A DNA stretch of 64,000 bases from contig NZ_NEGI01000001.1 of assembly GCF_002135345.1 (NCBI RefSeq), forward strand, positions 372,001-436,000. The letters are read 5' to 3'. Each line of letters opens with the position of its first letter. The stretch's first letter is position 1. The notes under the pieces were generated by a model. It was not told the origin of the DNA. It did not search any database and saw nothing but the letters and a program-made list of their open reading frames with translations. This document shows positions 19,428-28,920 of this stretch, in pieces. Both the position numbers and the translations under genes were made by a program. Source of the DNA: Acinetobacter sp. ANC 4648 (GTDB taxonomy: Bacteria > Pseudomonadota > Gammaproteobacteria > Pseudomonadales > Moraxellaceae).

Positions 19428-20048
19428 TCACAGCATGTAAGATTCTTGTACTTTAAAACTAATGCCACCTTCAATATAGTCACGTAAATATTTTCCAATG
19501 AGCTTTCTATCTTTTACCTCCGTTGGCCAAAAAGCTTCTAAACCAATATCGCTAATAACATTTAAAATGGTATTAAATGTAAACATAACTTTAAGCGATA
19601 TTGCATTTGGATCTGCATCTGGCAAGGCTTTTTTCAATAAATGCATTGCTGAATGAGAAATAGGCACTAAATGTTTTGCCACAATAATACGTCCCTCATC
19701 ACCAGCACTAATGGTTTTAGAAAAAAACTTTAAATGAAATATGCCATTATTTTCCATTAATATTTTAACCATAGGTTTCATTAATGCATCCACTACATCA
19801 GAAACTTGTACAGTATTTGGATTGATCGCCTTCAATGCCGCCAAACTATCTTGTACATAGGGGGTCATTACATGATCTAGTGCAGCTTCTACTAACCCCC
19901 ACTTTGTTTTGAAGTGATAATACAATGCAGATTTGTTGGCGACACCAGCTGTTTCATTAATTTTCTGAACCGATAGCGTTTCAATATTATTCTGCGAAAA
20001 AAGAACAATCGCTGCTTCTATTAATTTTTCTTTGGTTTGATTGCTCAT
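19428..20048 (-). CDS. TetR/AcrR-family transcriptional regulator
   Basis: The 206-aa product has the TetR N-terminal helix-turn-helix (residues 6-52, with the segment AGVANKSALYYHFKTKWGLV) followed by a helical ligand-binding domain. It sits 167 nt upstream of pirin on the same strand; either pirin or the upstream lipoprotein gene could be a target, but no operator is evident. The start codon has no clear ribosome site. Confidence 0.88.
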   Translation of the reverse strand: MSNQTKEKLIEAAIVLFSQNNIETLSVQKINETAGVANKSALYYHFKTKWGLVEAALDHVMTPYVQDSLAALKAINPNTVQVSDVVDALMKPMVKILMENNGIFHLKFFSKTISAGDEGRIIVAKHLVPISHSAMHLLKKALPDADPNAISLKVMFTFNTILNVISDIGLEAFWPTEVKDRKLIGKYLRDYIEGGISFKVQESYML

Positions 20049-20121
20049 AAATAGGGATCACAGGTTTTTAGGTTAATATTTTTACTCAATCTATACTCGT
20101 TTAATTTAGTTAAACGATCAA

Positions 20122-20158
20122 TAAAAAAGATAGACCAACCTTCTTCAGGTTGGTCTAT
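20122..20158 (-). terminator. Terminator after the lipoprotein gene
   Basis: Arms ATAGACCAACC (20130-20140) and GGTTGGTCTAT (20148-20158) are followed on the minus strand by a T-rich tract (20123-20128). Confidence 0.85.
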
Positions 20159-20178
20159 TGAAAAATGTAATTTCAATA

Positions 20179-21582
20179 TTAAAATGTTGAATTACAACCT
20201 TTGGCTTCAAAATCTTCTTTTGAGGTATAACGAATTTCAGGTAAATAATCGCCCATAACTTGTTTTTCAGTTCCCCATGCTTTTACATTTTGAACCGCTT
20301 GATTAAACTCAGTATTTGGCAATAAATTTCGCATAATAAATATGCCTAAGTCTGAATGTCCTACAGTTTTACCATCTTCAGCGGTATAGCCTGAACCGCG
20401 AGGACTCAACGGTAGAAAATAAACCCCACATTCTTCGGTCGCATTGGCAGGTCGATCTTCAGGTAAAGATGAAATTATCGTATAGACGCCTGCTTGATCC
20501 ATTTTTTTAATCTGTTCATCATAAATACAATAGTTGGTCGCCGTTGTAATCAGTTCATTGGTACACATCGACCAATAACGTGCATCATATTTGTCTGCAA
20601 ATGGATTATTTTCATAGGTTTTAGGTGTTTTAGGAATCTGACCTTTGAGCTCAATCACTTTGCCCAAACGTCGACTAGTCATCGCAAAAACATATTCATT
20701 ATCGGGTGTCGCCCAGTAATTCAGTTTTGGTGTAACAGATTGCCCTTCACACTGACTAATCGGCTTTTTACTAACAGGATCAAATTTATAAATACACTTG
20801 ATATTATCGGCACCACTAAATGCTTTGTACCATGTAGGATTGCTTTGTGCGGGGAATCCTATATTCAGTTGCTGATTAAATAAAGTCAAAGAGGTCTGTA
20901 ATGGAATAGTAGTCACTTTATCGATAGGTGCTTTTTTCACTTTTAAAACACTACAAACATCCTGCCCTTTTTTAATATCGCCATTAGCCAGTTGTACTTT
21001 AAAACGAGGAAAACTAACATTACCTTTTACATTCATGTTTTTATTTGGCACATAAACCCGATATAACATCGCCACTTTATTATCGGCAGTTTTAGGCGCA
21101 TATAACGTATTTTGCTCGGGATTTTCAGGAAGATCTGCCAATTCAAGGCGAGCACTGAATGCACGATTTTGCTTTAAACGGTCATGCCCTGTAACAAATG
21201 GATTAATCGACCCTACATTTGGGCTAATTGCTGTATCCAGCAATGAATTAACCCGTAATCCTTCCGCCGTATAACTAACTAAAGAAAAATGTCTTGAATA
21301 AGGATAATCGCCATCAATTGAGACCTTAGCACCTTCAGGAACGGTAAATTCAGAAGACCAATAACTAACATTAGAGTCGGGAAATGCAAAATTAAGTGGA
21401 TCTTCCCCTGTGCCAGATTTACTTGTAAATGAATCTTGCCACATACAATCGGCCAACTCCGTAGTGGAATCAGGCTGCTTATTGGCTTGTTCTGAGTCAC
21501 TATTGCTATCATTACAGCCCGTTAAACCTAGCGAACCTATTAATACCAATAAAAAAATATTTATTTTAAACGTGTTATCCAT
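20179..21582 (-). CDS. Large predicted lipoprotein of unknown function
   Basis: The 467-aa product begins with a lipoprotein signal (hydrophobic residues 8-22, lipobox LTGC with Cys23) followed by a Ser/Asp/Gln-rich tether. The mature part has the pattern PEGAKVSIDGDYPYSRHFS then YRVYVPN, resembling uncharacterised secreted proteins in which a P-x-A/S-R-x-x-S core precedes a YRVY-P motif. There are several Cys after the tether that could form disulfides. The ribosome site AAGGA supports the ATG at 21582. No function can be assigned. Confidence 0.75.
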   Translation of the reverse strand: MDNTFKINIFLLVLIGSLGLTGCNDSNSDSEQANKQPDSTTELADCMWQDSFTSKSGTGEDPLNFAFPDSNVSYWSSEFTVPEGAKVSIDGDYPYSRHFSLVSYTAEGLRVNSLLDTAISPNVGSINPFVTGHDRLKQNRAFSARLELADLPENPEQNTLYAPKTADNKVAMLYRVYVPNKNMNVKGNVSFPRFKVQLANGDIKKGQDVCSVLKVKKAPIDKVTTIPLQTSLTLFNQQLNIGFPAQSNPTWYKAFSGADNIKCIYKFDPVSKKPISQCEGQSVTPKLNYWATPDNEYVFAMTSRRLGKVIELKGQIPKTPKTYENNPFADKYDARYWSMCTNELITTATNYCIYDEQIKKMDQAGVYTIISSLPEDRPANATEECGVYFLPLSPRGSGYTAEDGKTVGHSDLGIFIMRNLLPNTEFNQAVQNVKAWGTEKQVMGDYLPEIRYTSKEDFEAKGCNSTF

Positions 21583-21773
21583 ATTTTAATTTCCTTTATT
21601 TTTCAACAGCGATACAGCCTTAGATAGGCTATATCTCCGTTCAAAAAAAAATTTTTAGTTTTCCTTTTTCACTAGAGCATCCTTGTTCTAGATCTACTAG
21701 AATCCATTTAGATTAAAATTATAATAATCCAAATAGATTAATTTGCAATAGCTTTTTTATTAACCAATAAAAT

Positions 21774-21803
21774 AAAAATCCAAGACCGAAGCCTTGGATT
21801 TTT
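21774..21803 (-). terminator. Intrinsic terminator after ahpC
   Basis: Arms AAAAATCCAAG (21774-21784) and CTTGGATTTTT (21793-21803), 25 nt past the ahpC stop on the minus strand. Confidence 0.85.
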
Positions 21804-21827
21804 ATTGATTAGAATAAATATCAATAT

Positions 21828-22391
21828 CTAGATTTTACCAATCAGATCAATCGATGGTGCTAAAGTTGCATCACCTTCTTTCCATTTGGCTGGGCAAACT
21901 TCGCCAGGATGGGCATGCACATACTGTGCAGCTTTTACTTTACGCAATAATTCTTGTGCATCACGACCAATTCCACCTGCATTAATCTCAATGATTTGGA
22001 TTTTACCTGCTGGGTCAATCACAAACGTTCCTCGATCTGCCATACCTTCAGCTTCAATTAGTACTTCAAAGTTTTTAGCCAAAGTCCATGTTGGATCACC
22101 CAGCATTGGATATTGAATTTTCTTAATTTCATCAGAAGCATCATGCCACGCTTTATGGGTAAAGTGAGTATCTGTTGATACTGAATAAATCTCTACTCCC
22201 ATTTTTTGGAATTCAGAATAATGATCCGCTAAATCACCCAACTCGGTTGGACAAACAAAAGTGAAATCTGCAGGATAGAAAAATACAACTGACCATTTAC
22301 CTTGAAAATCTTTTTCAGAGACTTCAATAAATTCACCATTTTTATAGGCAGTTGCATTGAACGGTTTAATTTCAGTATTCATTAAATTCAT
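21828..22391 (-). CDS. ahpC: Alkyl hydroperoxide reductase subunit AhpC (2-Cys peroxiredoxin)
   Basis: The 187-aa peroxiredoxin has peroxidatic Cys47 in FTFVCPTE and resolving Cys166 in GEVCPAKW, making it a typical 2-Cys AhpC/Prx1 enzyme that reduces H2O2, organic peroxides and peroxynitrite. The ATG at 22391 has a GAGAGGA ribosome site 7 nt upstream; an internal ATG three codons later also fits. No ahpF is adjacent, so the electron donor is encoded elsewhere. A 220-bp AT-rich region separates it from the divergent next gene. Confidence 0.95.
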   Translation of the reverse strand: MNLMNTEIKPFNATAYKNGEFIEVSEKDFQGKWSVVFFYPADFTFVCPTELGDLADHYSEFQKMGVEIYSVSTDTHFTHKAWHDASDEIKKIQYPMLGDPTWTLAKNFEVLIEAEGMADRGTFVIDPAGKIQIIEINAGGIGRDAQELLRKVKAAQYVHAHPGEVCPAKWKEGDATLAPSIDLIGKI

Positions 22392-22611
22392 GAGATATTC
22401 CTCTCGCTGATTTCTGGGATTACCTATCTTGTAGAGCTAGAATACTGAAAATCTAAAAATCGGTAAAACAGAACTTTTTAATAAAAATAATCGAAAAATT
22501 AGATCAAATATTTCTATTCTTATTCTTTTTACAATCGTAAAATTCAATCCAAATTCAGGTTGACCTCGACGGTGATGTTCTGTAGATTTTCTTTTTGAGT
22601 GGATTCTTAAA

Positions 22612-22947
22612 ATGACTTTTCAAGCTCTTCTTATCCATTTTCAAACGTGCCCATCTGGTACCGACAGTTTTAAACAACTCAAAAATAATTGTGAGCAGCT
22701 GATTAAAAATGCTGACACTGATCTAGAACATAGTTCGCTCTTTGTTATTTATAGTTTTGCCAAAAACTATGTATTACTTTATGAAGATCAAGCGATAACG
22801 TCAGAGTTTTCTCATACTGCAAAGAATCAACTGTTAGCCTATATGCAGCAATTAAATCAGGCGATTCAAACGCAAGATAAAATGCACATTTTAGATACGC
22901 TTAATCAAGTAACACATCACTATCTACTCAGTTCACGCATTTTTTAA
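22612..22947 (+). CDS. Small hypothetical protein (111 aa)
   Basis: I do not recognise this protein. It is soluble, mostly helical by composition, with Cys residues at 14 and 27 and the stretch LFVIYSFAKNYVLLYED near the middle. The start ATG is preceded by a GGA-type ribosome site. It is divergent from ahpC and convergent with ssb, with a shared bidirectional terminator after it. Codon use matches the neighbours. Confidence 0.65.
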   Translation: MTFQALLIHFQTCPSGTDSFKQLKNNCEQLIKNADTDLEHSSLFVIYSFAKNYVLLYEDQAITSEFSHTAKNQLLAYMQQLNQAIQTQDKMHILDTLNQVTHHYLLSSRIF

Positions 22948-23026
22948 TCAATAATGAACAGATATTTATCTTTAAAATTTAAATTGTTACTCTATCGGTA
23001 ATGGCTTAATTTATTTTTCTGTTAGT

Positions 23027-23058
23027 AAAAAACCCTTTGTATTCACAAAGGGTTTTTT
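23027..23058. terminator. Bidirectional terminator between the 111-aa gene and ssb
   Basis: Perfect 14-bp arms at 23027-23040 and 23045-23058 (core AACCCTTTGT / ACAAAGGGTT) with a T6 run on each strand. Confidence 0.9.
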
Positions 23059-23085
23059 ATGTATTTAACCGTTTAAATTAAGATG

Positions 23086-23670
23086 TCAAAACGGTAAGTC
23101 ATCATCTAAATCCGCTGGAGCTTGTACAGGTGCGGAAGGCTGTTGTGGCTTAGGTGATTGGAAGCCTTGGTTGACATTACCATTTGTATTGCTATATCCA
23201 CCTTGGTTGCTGCTCTGCTGCTGATTAAAACCACTATTTTGTTGCTGACCATAACCACTTTGTTGATTATTGTTATTATTAAAACGTGGCTGGTTAAAGC
23301 CTGAATTATCACCAGCACCTTCAGTTTGTTGGCGATTATTTGAATCTAACATTTGCATTTGTTCACCACGGATTTCTGTAGTGTAACGCTCTTGACCATT
23401 TTGGTCAGTCCATTGGCGGGTACGTAATGAACCTTCAATATATACTTTAGAACCTTTACGTAAATATTGCTGTGCAATTTCACCTAAACGGTTATTCAAT
23501 ACAATACGATGCCACTCTGTTTGTTCTTTGCGTTCACCGCTATTTTTATCAGTCCACGATTCGCTCGTTGCGATAGAGAACTGCGTCAATGACCCACCAT
23601 TTGGGAAGGTTTTAGTTTCAGGATCTTTACCCAAAGTACCCACTAAAATAACTTTATTTACGCCGCGCAT
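23086..23670 (-). CDS. ssb: Single-stranded DNA-binding protein
   Basis: The 194-aa product has an OB-fold (residues 1-110, beginning [18 protein letters not shown]). A long Gln/Asn/Gly-rich linker (about 113-175) follows, then the acidic tip DLDDDLPF that recruits repair and replication partners. The linker is rich in NQQ repeats. It follows an MFS transporter gene by 51 nt on the same strand, a conserved-looking pairing, and ends at a bidirectional terminator. Confidence 0.96.
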   Translation of the reverse strand: MRGVNKVILVGTLGKDPETKTFPNGGSLTQFSIATSESWTDKNSGERKEQTEWHRIVLNNRLGEIAQQYLRKGSKVYIEGSLRTRQWTDQNGQERYTTEIRGEQMQMLDSNNRQQTEGAGDNSGFNQPRFNNNNNQQSGYGQQQNSGFNQQQSSNQGGYSNTNGNVNQGFQSPKPQQPSAPVQAPADLDDDLPF

Positions 23671-23721
23671 GAGATGTCATCTTCCTATTCAATTCTATGT
23701 TTCACTTTATAAGAGTTATGC

Positions 23722-25086
23722 TTAAATGGCTACCTCTTTGCCTAACAAGTGCGTTAAATGTTGTCGCGCAACATCATCTATTTGCTGTTTATCAACTTTT
23801 ACATACGCTACTTGTTGCTCGGACATCACCACAACTTCTTCAATACCACGAATTGCCAATAATTGAGAAGTCCATTCATCTGTTTGTTTGGCTTCGGGTA
23901 AGCGCAGTACAATTGAAGATAAATAGCGTGGTTGAGCCAGCCCAAAACTCACCAATAACCACACAATGGCGATCGCAGACAAAATACTCCAGCCGATCGC
24001 TGTATGTTGCAACACTAATAATTGACCACCTAAAATACCTCCGCAGAAAGCACCTAGAAACTGTCCACTGGCATTCACGCCCATAGCTGTCGCTTTAGAT
24101 TGAATCGGTGCAGCTTTCGACAGCCATGATGGTAATAAAGCTTCCATCACATTAAAGGCAATAAAGAATAAGCCCAAACCTAACAGCAAAAGATATTTAG
24201 ATTGATAACCAAAAATTAGAATAATTAAACCAATAATAATTCCGCCAATCGCGGTTAAGAAAATACCGCGCATTTGTCGATATTTTTCAGCCAAAATAAT
24301 GCTTGGAAAAGCAAAAAATAGACTAATTAGCAATAAAGGCAAATACACAATACCGTGCTTAGCCAAAGGAATATCTGCATATTCAATCAATTGCGATGGG
24401 ATATAAACAAACATTGCCGTAAGTAATAAATGTAATGAAAACACGGATACATGTAAGCGATTTAAATCCGCCATTTTCAAGACTTGTTTGAGTTGTTTTA
24501 AATAGCCCTGTTTATAGTTTTGATGATGGCGAGTGGTTTTTGGCACCATAAATAGCATCAAGATGGCCAGTAAGCCCATGATGGTCGTGACCCAAAATAG
24601 TCCTGAAATACCAACGAGACTAGTCAGCCAAGGCCCTAAACTAAAAGCAATCACGAAGGATAAGCCGATACTCATTCCCATAATGGCCATGGCTTTAGTG
24701 CGCTGTTCTTCTCGCGTTACATCAGCAAGTAATGCCATTACCACGGCAGAAACCGCACCCGCACCCGCAATCGCACGACCAATAATTACACCATAAATGG
24801 TTTCAGACATAGCGGCCACTGCGCCACCCAAAGCAAAAAGCAATAAACCAAATACAATGAGTGGTTTACGACTAAATCGGTCTGCCCAAAGACTAAATGG
24901 AATTTGTAATAGGGCTTGGCTTAAGCCATACACCCCGACCGCCAAGCCAATCAGTGCTGGGGTCGCATATTGATATGATTGCCCTGCTACTGCAAATACA
25001 GGGATGATCATGAACAATCCCAACATGCGTAAGGCAAAGATACTGCTTAAAGCAAAGGTTGAGCGGCGTTCTAAGGCATTCATCAT
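23722..25086 (-). CDS. YajR-like MFS transporter with C-terminal YAM-type domain
   Basis: The 454-aa product has 12 membrane helices and an MFS motif A near residues 68-80 (LWADRFSRKPLI). A soluble C-terminal region (about 395-454) has a ferredoxin-like pattern (LLAIRGIEEVVVMSEQQ) resembling the YAM domain of E. coli YajR. Export of drugs or metabolites is likely; the substrate is unknown. It starts at tandem ATGs (25086 or 25083) and is upstream of ssb, probably in one transcript. Confidence 0.83.
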   Translation of the reverse strand: MMNALERRSTFALSSIFALRMLGLFMIIPVFAVAGQSYQYATPALIGLAVGVYGLSQALLQIPFSLWADRFSRKPLIVFGLLLFALGGAVAAMSETIYGVIIGRAIAGAGAVSAVVMALLADVTREEQRTKAMAIMGMSIGLSFVIAFSLGPWLTSLVGISGLFWVTTIMGLLAILMLFMVPKTTRHHQNYKQGYLKQLKQVLKMADLNRLHVSVFSLHLLLTAMFVYIPSQLIEYADIPLAKHGIVYLPLLLISLFFAFPSIILAEKYRQMRGIFLTAIGGIIIGLIILIFGYQSKYLLLLGLGLFFIAFNVMEALLPSWLSKAAPIQSKATAMGVNASGQFLGAFCGGILGGQLLVLQHTAIGWSILSAIAIVWLLVSFGLAQPRYLSSIVLRLPEAKQTDEWTSQLLAIRGIEEVVVMSEQQVAYVKVDKQQIDDVARQHLTHLLGKEVAI

Positions 25087-25224
25087 ATCAATAAACTTAT
25101 TAAATTATATTCAATTCATCACTTGCAACATCATCGCATATTGCAACAACTTTGTGGCAGTTTACATGAATAAAAAGGGTGCATGTATTGCACCCTCATT
25201 GTAAACACATAGCTTAAAAAATGA

Positions 25225-26307
25225 TTAACTTTGTGATTCACTTCGTTTGTTATATTGAATAGATGCAATTACTGCCCAGACAATTAAGGCGACACCGATT
25301 AAACCTGTCACCACTTCTGGAACATGTACTCCAGTACCACTTGCCAGCATAATAAATGCTAAAGCACCAATGGCATAATGTGCACCATGCTCAAGATAGA
25401 TATAGGCATCTAAGGTTCCTTTTTCGACTAAATAAATCGTCATCGAACGGACAAACATCGCTCCAATGGCTAGACCCAGCATGATAATGACCACATCTGA
25501 AGTAATCGCAAATGCACCAATTACCCCATCAAAGCTAAATGATGCATCTAAAACTTCAAGATAAATAAAGCCACCAATACCCGCTTTAATAACGCCTGTT
25601 GGTGCTCCATTCGTATCATGTCCTACTGCATTCCCCTGTTCATCAACCTCAGGCTCACCACCTAATAGATGACTCAGAACTTGGACACCAATATAGATCA
25701 CGATTCCCCAAATACCGGCCATCATAACCACTAAGCGAGTCGCTTCTTCAACATTCATCGCCATAATTAACAATGCAATTAAAGCAATGAATACCGACAT
25801 CGCAGGTACATTGGCTAAACTCGTCAAACGACGTTCTAACCATCTAAACCAGTGCGTATCCTTACCATCATCTAAGAAGAAGTTCAGGAAAACCAACAAT
25901 AAAAATGAACCACCAAATGCTGCAATTTCAGCATGATGTGCCATTAGTTTGGCTGAATAATGGGCTGGATCATTCACGGCCATTTTGACCACTTCCAGCA
26001 TGCCCATATCTGCAGTGACTGCAACAATCACAATAGGGAAAACCAAACGCATCCCAAACACAGCAATCACAATACCAACAGTTAAGAAAATCATTTTCCA
26101 AAAATGATCCCAACCACGTAATACAGAGGCATTGACCACTGCATTATCAAAGGAAAGAGATACTTCCATTATTGCTAAAATAGCAGTAATGGTTAATGCT
26201 GAGAACATGGTCTGTAAACCTGCTTCTGGACCATGGGTATAACCCCAATATGCAGATATTGCCAAACACACGATCGTAAAAAATATAGAGAAACCAAAAT
26301 GTTTCAT
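25225..26307 (-). CDS. DUF475 (TerC-related) integral membrane protein
   Basis: The 360-aa product has about nine membrane helices and two acidic membrane motifs, EVSLSFDNAVVNASVL and EVLDASFSFDGVIGA, which are the signature of the DUF475/TerC branch of the LysE superfamily and may bind a cation. The ATG at 26307 (MKHFGF) with an AGG ribosome site is preferred over an in-frame TTG at 26325. Metal-ion export is an inference from relatives. No manganese riboswitch is seen upstream. Confidence 0.85.
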   Translation of the reverse strand: MKHFGFSIFFTIVCLAISAYWGYTHGPEAGLQTMFSALTITAILAIMEVSLSFDNAVVNASVLRGWDHFWKMIFLTVGIVIAVFGMRLVFPIVIVAVTADMGMLEVVKMAVNDPAHYSAKLMAHHAEIAAFGGSFLLLVFLNFFLDDGKDTHWFRWLERRLTSLANVPAMSVFIALIALLIMAMNVEEATRLVVMMAGIWGIVIYIGVQVLSHLLGGEPEVDEQGNAVGHDTNGAPTGVIKAGIGGFIYLEVLDASFSFDGVIGAFAITSDVVIIMLGLAIGAMFVRSMTIYLVEKGTLDAYIYLEHGAHYAIGALAFIMLASGTGVHVPEVVTGLIGVALIVWAVIASIQYNKRSESQS

Positions 26308-26538
26308 GCAACGACCTATGGACAAGGATTTATATAAAAAATTCGCTAGAGCTGAATTGCAAAAGTTTAAAATTTGATGAGCACAATTATGCCGAATTTT
26401 TCATATTTCACCACAATACTTCGTATAATTTTTTGAACTAATCTTCGACCTGATGCTCGGTATCATAGCTTCTGTTTATAACTGTTGATATAGTCCAGCC
26501 ATTCACTCATTTTTCTTTATTGTCGATAGGTATTTGAC

Positions 26539-27213
26539 ATGAGCTTTTCTCAAGATGTCTGGCAACGTAACTCCGCTTTATATCAAAAGACATTAGCACT
26601 TCCCTTTAATCAAGAACTTGCCGCAGGGACTTTAAGCAAAGACGTCTTTTGTCATTATGTGGTTCAAGATGCACATTATCTGGTGGCATATGGACGTGCT
26701 TTAGCAATTTGTGGTGCAAAAGCATTTGAGGCCGATGATATTATTCAATTTACCCAAGGCGCTAAAGAAGCGATTGTGGTCGAACGCAGTCTACATGATG
26801 GTTTTATGCAAAATTTTGAAATTAGCAAAGCAGAATTTGAGACCACACCTTTAACCTTGGCCTGCCATCATTACACTTCATTTTTAACCGCAACCGCTTG
26901 GTCTGAAAGTTATCCAGTCGTCTTGGCATCGCTATTACCGTGCTTCTGGATTTATGCAGAAGTTGGAAAAGATATTATTGGTAATTCTGTACCCAATAAT
27001 CCTTTTCAAGCATGGATTGATACATATTCAGGTGAGGAATTCAACGAAGCTGTACGCAATGTCATCACCACCATTGATAAAGTTGCTGCACGTTGCGATG
27101 CCGATACTCTTGAAAAAATGCATCATGCTTATACCACTGCGGCTAAACTGGAATGGCTATTTTGGGATAGTGCCTACGATCAACGCCAATGGTTAGGTTT
27201 AGATCAAGCATAA
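26539..27213 (+). CDS. tenA: TenA family thiaminase II
   Basis: The 224-aa all-helical product keeps the thiaminase II active-site residues at the same positions as the Bacillus enzyme: D44, Y47, Y112, Cys135 (PCFWIYAEVG) and E205. It should hydrolyse the damaged pyrimidine of thiamine (aminopyrimidine salvage). It stands alone, not in a thiamine operon, and no TPP riboswitch is recognisable upstream. An AGG ribosome site lies 8 nt before the ATG. Confidence 0.92.
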   Translation: MSFSQDVWQRNSALYQKTLALPFNQELAAGTLSKDVFCHYVVQDAHYLVAYGRALAICGAKAFEADDIIQFTQGAKEAIVVERSLHDGFMQNFEISKAEFETTPLTLACHHYTSFLTATAWSESYPVVLASLLPCFWIYAEVGKDIIGNSVPNNPFQAWIDTYSGEEFNEAVRNVITTIDKVAARCDADTLEKMHHAYTTAAKLEWLFWDSAYDQRQWLGLDQA

Positions 27214-27224
27214 AAATTTTGTTT

Positions 27225-27296
27225 CTTTTAGGCGAAATCTAGTAGCTCTAACATGAGTTGAAGCAGTCGAATGCTTAACCTGATTTCGCTTAAAAG
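27225..27296. repeat. 72-bp imperfect inverted repeat with internal hairpins
   Basis: Outer arms at 27225-27239 and 27282-27296 match at 14 of 15 positions (the odd one G-U pairable). Inside are two smaller hairpins, GCTC/GAGT and AAGCA/TGCTT, giving a three-way-junction shape. It begins 12 nt after the tenA stop and lacks a T tail. The remaining 180 bp to the glpM gene shows no other feature. Confidence 0.6.
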
Positions 27297-27475
27297 CGCA
27301 GCAACACTTGGCAAAGAGTATCTCTTTTATAAACAAAATACTTACTCGTTTCACATAAAGCATTGCTTGCAGAAACATGATTTTTCTACCCTGAGCTTAT
27401 ATCGATTGTGTTTTAAACCAGAATAAATAGCTATTTTTATTATTAATTCAATAAGATGGAATATATGCAGTATGA

Positions 27476-27814
27476 CTACTGAAACAGTTTCCACCCATAA
27501 ATCAAACCTGCTGCTGCAATAATCCAACATCCTGTTGCTAAACTCAGGCATGACCACATGGACATTTTTGGCGCAAATATATACACCATGAATAAATAAA
27601 TTGCATATGGAATCAGTGACCACAATCCAAATAATGCTGTTTTACGTAAGGCTTCTGCACCTTGCTGCTGTGACACAATGACATGCGCAATTAAAGCAAA
27701 AGTAGGAAATAAAGGAACTAAACCCGCAATATAAAAAGCCTTACTTTTTGAAAGTATAGAAATACAAACGACAACTGCTGCCCCTAAAATGCATTTAAAA
27801 AACAAAGACAGCAT
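27476..27814 (-). CDS. glpM: GlpM family inner-membrane protein
   Basis: The 112-aa product has four membrane helices and closely follows the E. coli GlpM pattern: YIAGLVPLFPTFALIAH, then GAEALRKTALFGLWSLIPY. The family is linked by name to glycerol-3-phosphate metabolism, but its mechanism is unclear and no glp genes are nearby. A GGA ribosome site precedes the ATG at 27814. It is divergent from the Fur-box gene. Confidence 0.88.
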   Translation of the reverse strand: MLSLFFKCILGAAVVVCISILSKSKAFYIAGLVPLFPTFALIAHVIVSQQQGAEALRKTALFGLWSLIPYAIYLFMVYIFAPKMSMWSCLSLATGCWIIAAAGLIYGWKLFQ

Positions 27815-27917
27815 GTTTCATCCAAAATTTAGCGAATTAAAATGCTTAGTCTACGCCGATCAACTGATTTTTAAAGATCAGCTCAGAATAAATTTCCTCG
27901 TACATACACATTTATGG

Positions 27918-27947
27918 TTGGACTTTAATTATAAATTCATGCATTAT
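27918..27947 (+). promoter_or_regulatory. Candidate promoter for the Fur-box gene
   Basis: TTGGAC, 18-bp spacer, CATTAT, placed just before the Fur box so that bound Fur would cover the transcription start. Confidence 0.45.
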
Positions 27948-27951
27948 TAAT

Positions 27952-27970
27952 GATAATAATTCTCATTATC
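27952..27970 (+). promoter_or_regulatory. Fur box
   Basis: The 19-bp site GATAATAATTCTCATTATC matches the classical Fur consensus GATAATGATWATCATTATC at about 17 of 19 positions. It lies 31 nt before the start codon of the downstream gene, consistent with iron repression. Confidence 0.85.
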
Positions 27971-28001
27971 AATTCCAAATTCATTTTTGAGAGACGAGAC
28001 C

Positions 28002-28376
28002 ATGCAACAACATAATTTAGGTACTGAAGCCATCCGCGCATTTTTCACATTACAATGTTGCTGGCTCAATAATGAAGAAATTTACTTAGAAAAAGGCTGC
28101 CAACATTGTGGCTCTGCGGCTACCTATTTAATGTATTTTACCAATATTCATATCCAAAAATTAATGCTGAAATTTATTAACCAATATAATTGTCATTTAT
28201 CTAAAGGCCTTGATCTACTCGACTTACATGATTTTGAAGAAAACTATAATGGCTTTTTACAAATTTTAGAAAATGAAGTCAATTTTTACGTACGAAGACA
28301 TCATGAAATTCCATCTGAATTGGCTTTTGAACAGATAGAATCCATTTTTGAACGCTCATTTCGGATGGCCTGTTAA
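28002..28376 (+). CDS. Fur-box-controlled small cysteine-containing protein
   Basis: I do not recognise this 124-aa protein. It is soluble, with a Cys-Cys pair (C19, C20), a CxxC motif (C33-Q-H-C36) and several His, a pattern that could bind a metal or an iron-sulfur cluster; the rest is helical and acidic. The ATG at 28002 follows a purine-rich GAGAGACGAGA ribosome region; an upstream TTG (27987) is rejected. The Fur box upstream implies expression under iron starvation. Confidence 0.75.
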   Translation: MQQHNLGTEAIRAFFTLQCCWLNNEEIYLEKGCQHCGSAATYLMYFTNIHIQKLMLKFINQYNCHLSKGLDLLDLHDFEENYNGFLQILENEVNFYVRRHHEIPSELAFEQIESIFERSFRMAC

Positions 28377-28419
28377 GCACTTTTGAATTGCTATTGGCTC
28401 AGTATAAAATGCTTAAATT

Positions 28420-28776
28420 TCAAATAAAATTGACCACGATTAAAGCAACCAAGGCAGGTAAAGCTTGAATATACAAAATCTTTTTACTTGCCGTGATTGC
28501 ACCATAAATACCTGCAATCAATACACAAGTTAAAAAGAAATTTGCCAATTGAATTGAGAATGGCGCAGATGCAATCAGTGCCCAAATTAAACCTGCAGCT
28601 AAAAAGCCATTATACAAACCCTGATTTTGTGCCAATACTTTTGTGAGTGCGGCCTTTTCTGGATTATGACCAAAGGCTTTCATTCCCATCGGTTTATCCC
28701 ACAAGAACATTTCCAATACTAAAAAATAAATATGTAGCATTGCGATGACAGCGATTAAAATTTTTCCAACAATCAT
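28420..28776 (-). CDS. DUF1304 membrane protein
   Basis: The 118-aa product has four membrane helices and the DUF1304 signatures HIYFLVLEMFLWDKP near the N-terminus and LAQNQGLYNGFLAAGL around residue 50. Function is unknown. An AAGG ribosome site precedes the ATG at 28776. It is convergent with the Fur-box gene and divergent from uvrA. Confidence 0.88.
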   Translation of the reverse strand: MIVGKILIAVIAMLHIYFLVLEMFLWDKPMGMKAFGHNPEKAALTKVLAQNQGLYNGFLAAGLIWALIASAPFSIQLANFFLTCVLIAGIYGAITASKKILYIQALPALVALIVVNFI

Positions 28777-28920
28777 GTTATAACCTTTATTTTTATTACA
28801 TAGATAACCAACATTCTAAAGATAAATACAGCTAAAAACTGATTTTTAATGTCAAAATTTCTGACTTGGAGGTCTATATAAAGCCCGTTACAGTGACATT
28901 CCTTAGAATCATCATCAAAC

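Noticed and set aside
26308..26400. Manganese (yybP-ykoY) riboswitch before the DUF475 gene
   Set aside because: No conserved GGGGAGTAG-like core on the minus strand.
26326..26538. TPP riboswitch before tenA
   Set aside because: A GACCTGATGC stretch is suggestive, but the CTGAGA and other conserved thi-box parts are missing.
27351..27623. Minus-strand open frame overlapping glpM
   Set aside because: Shadow of the GlpM frame; glpM matches a known family.
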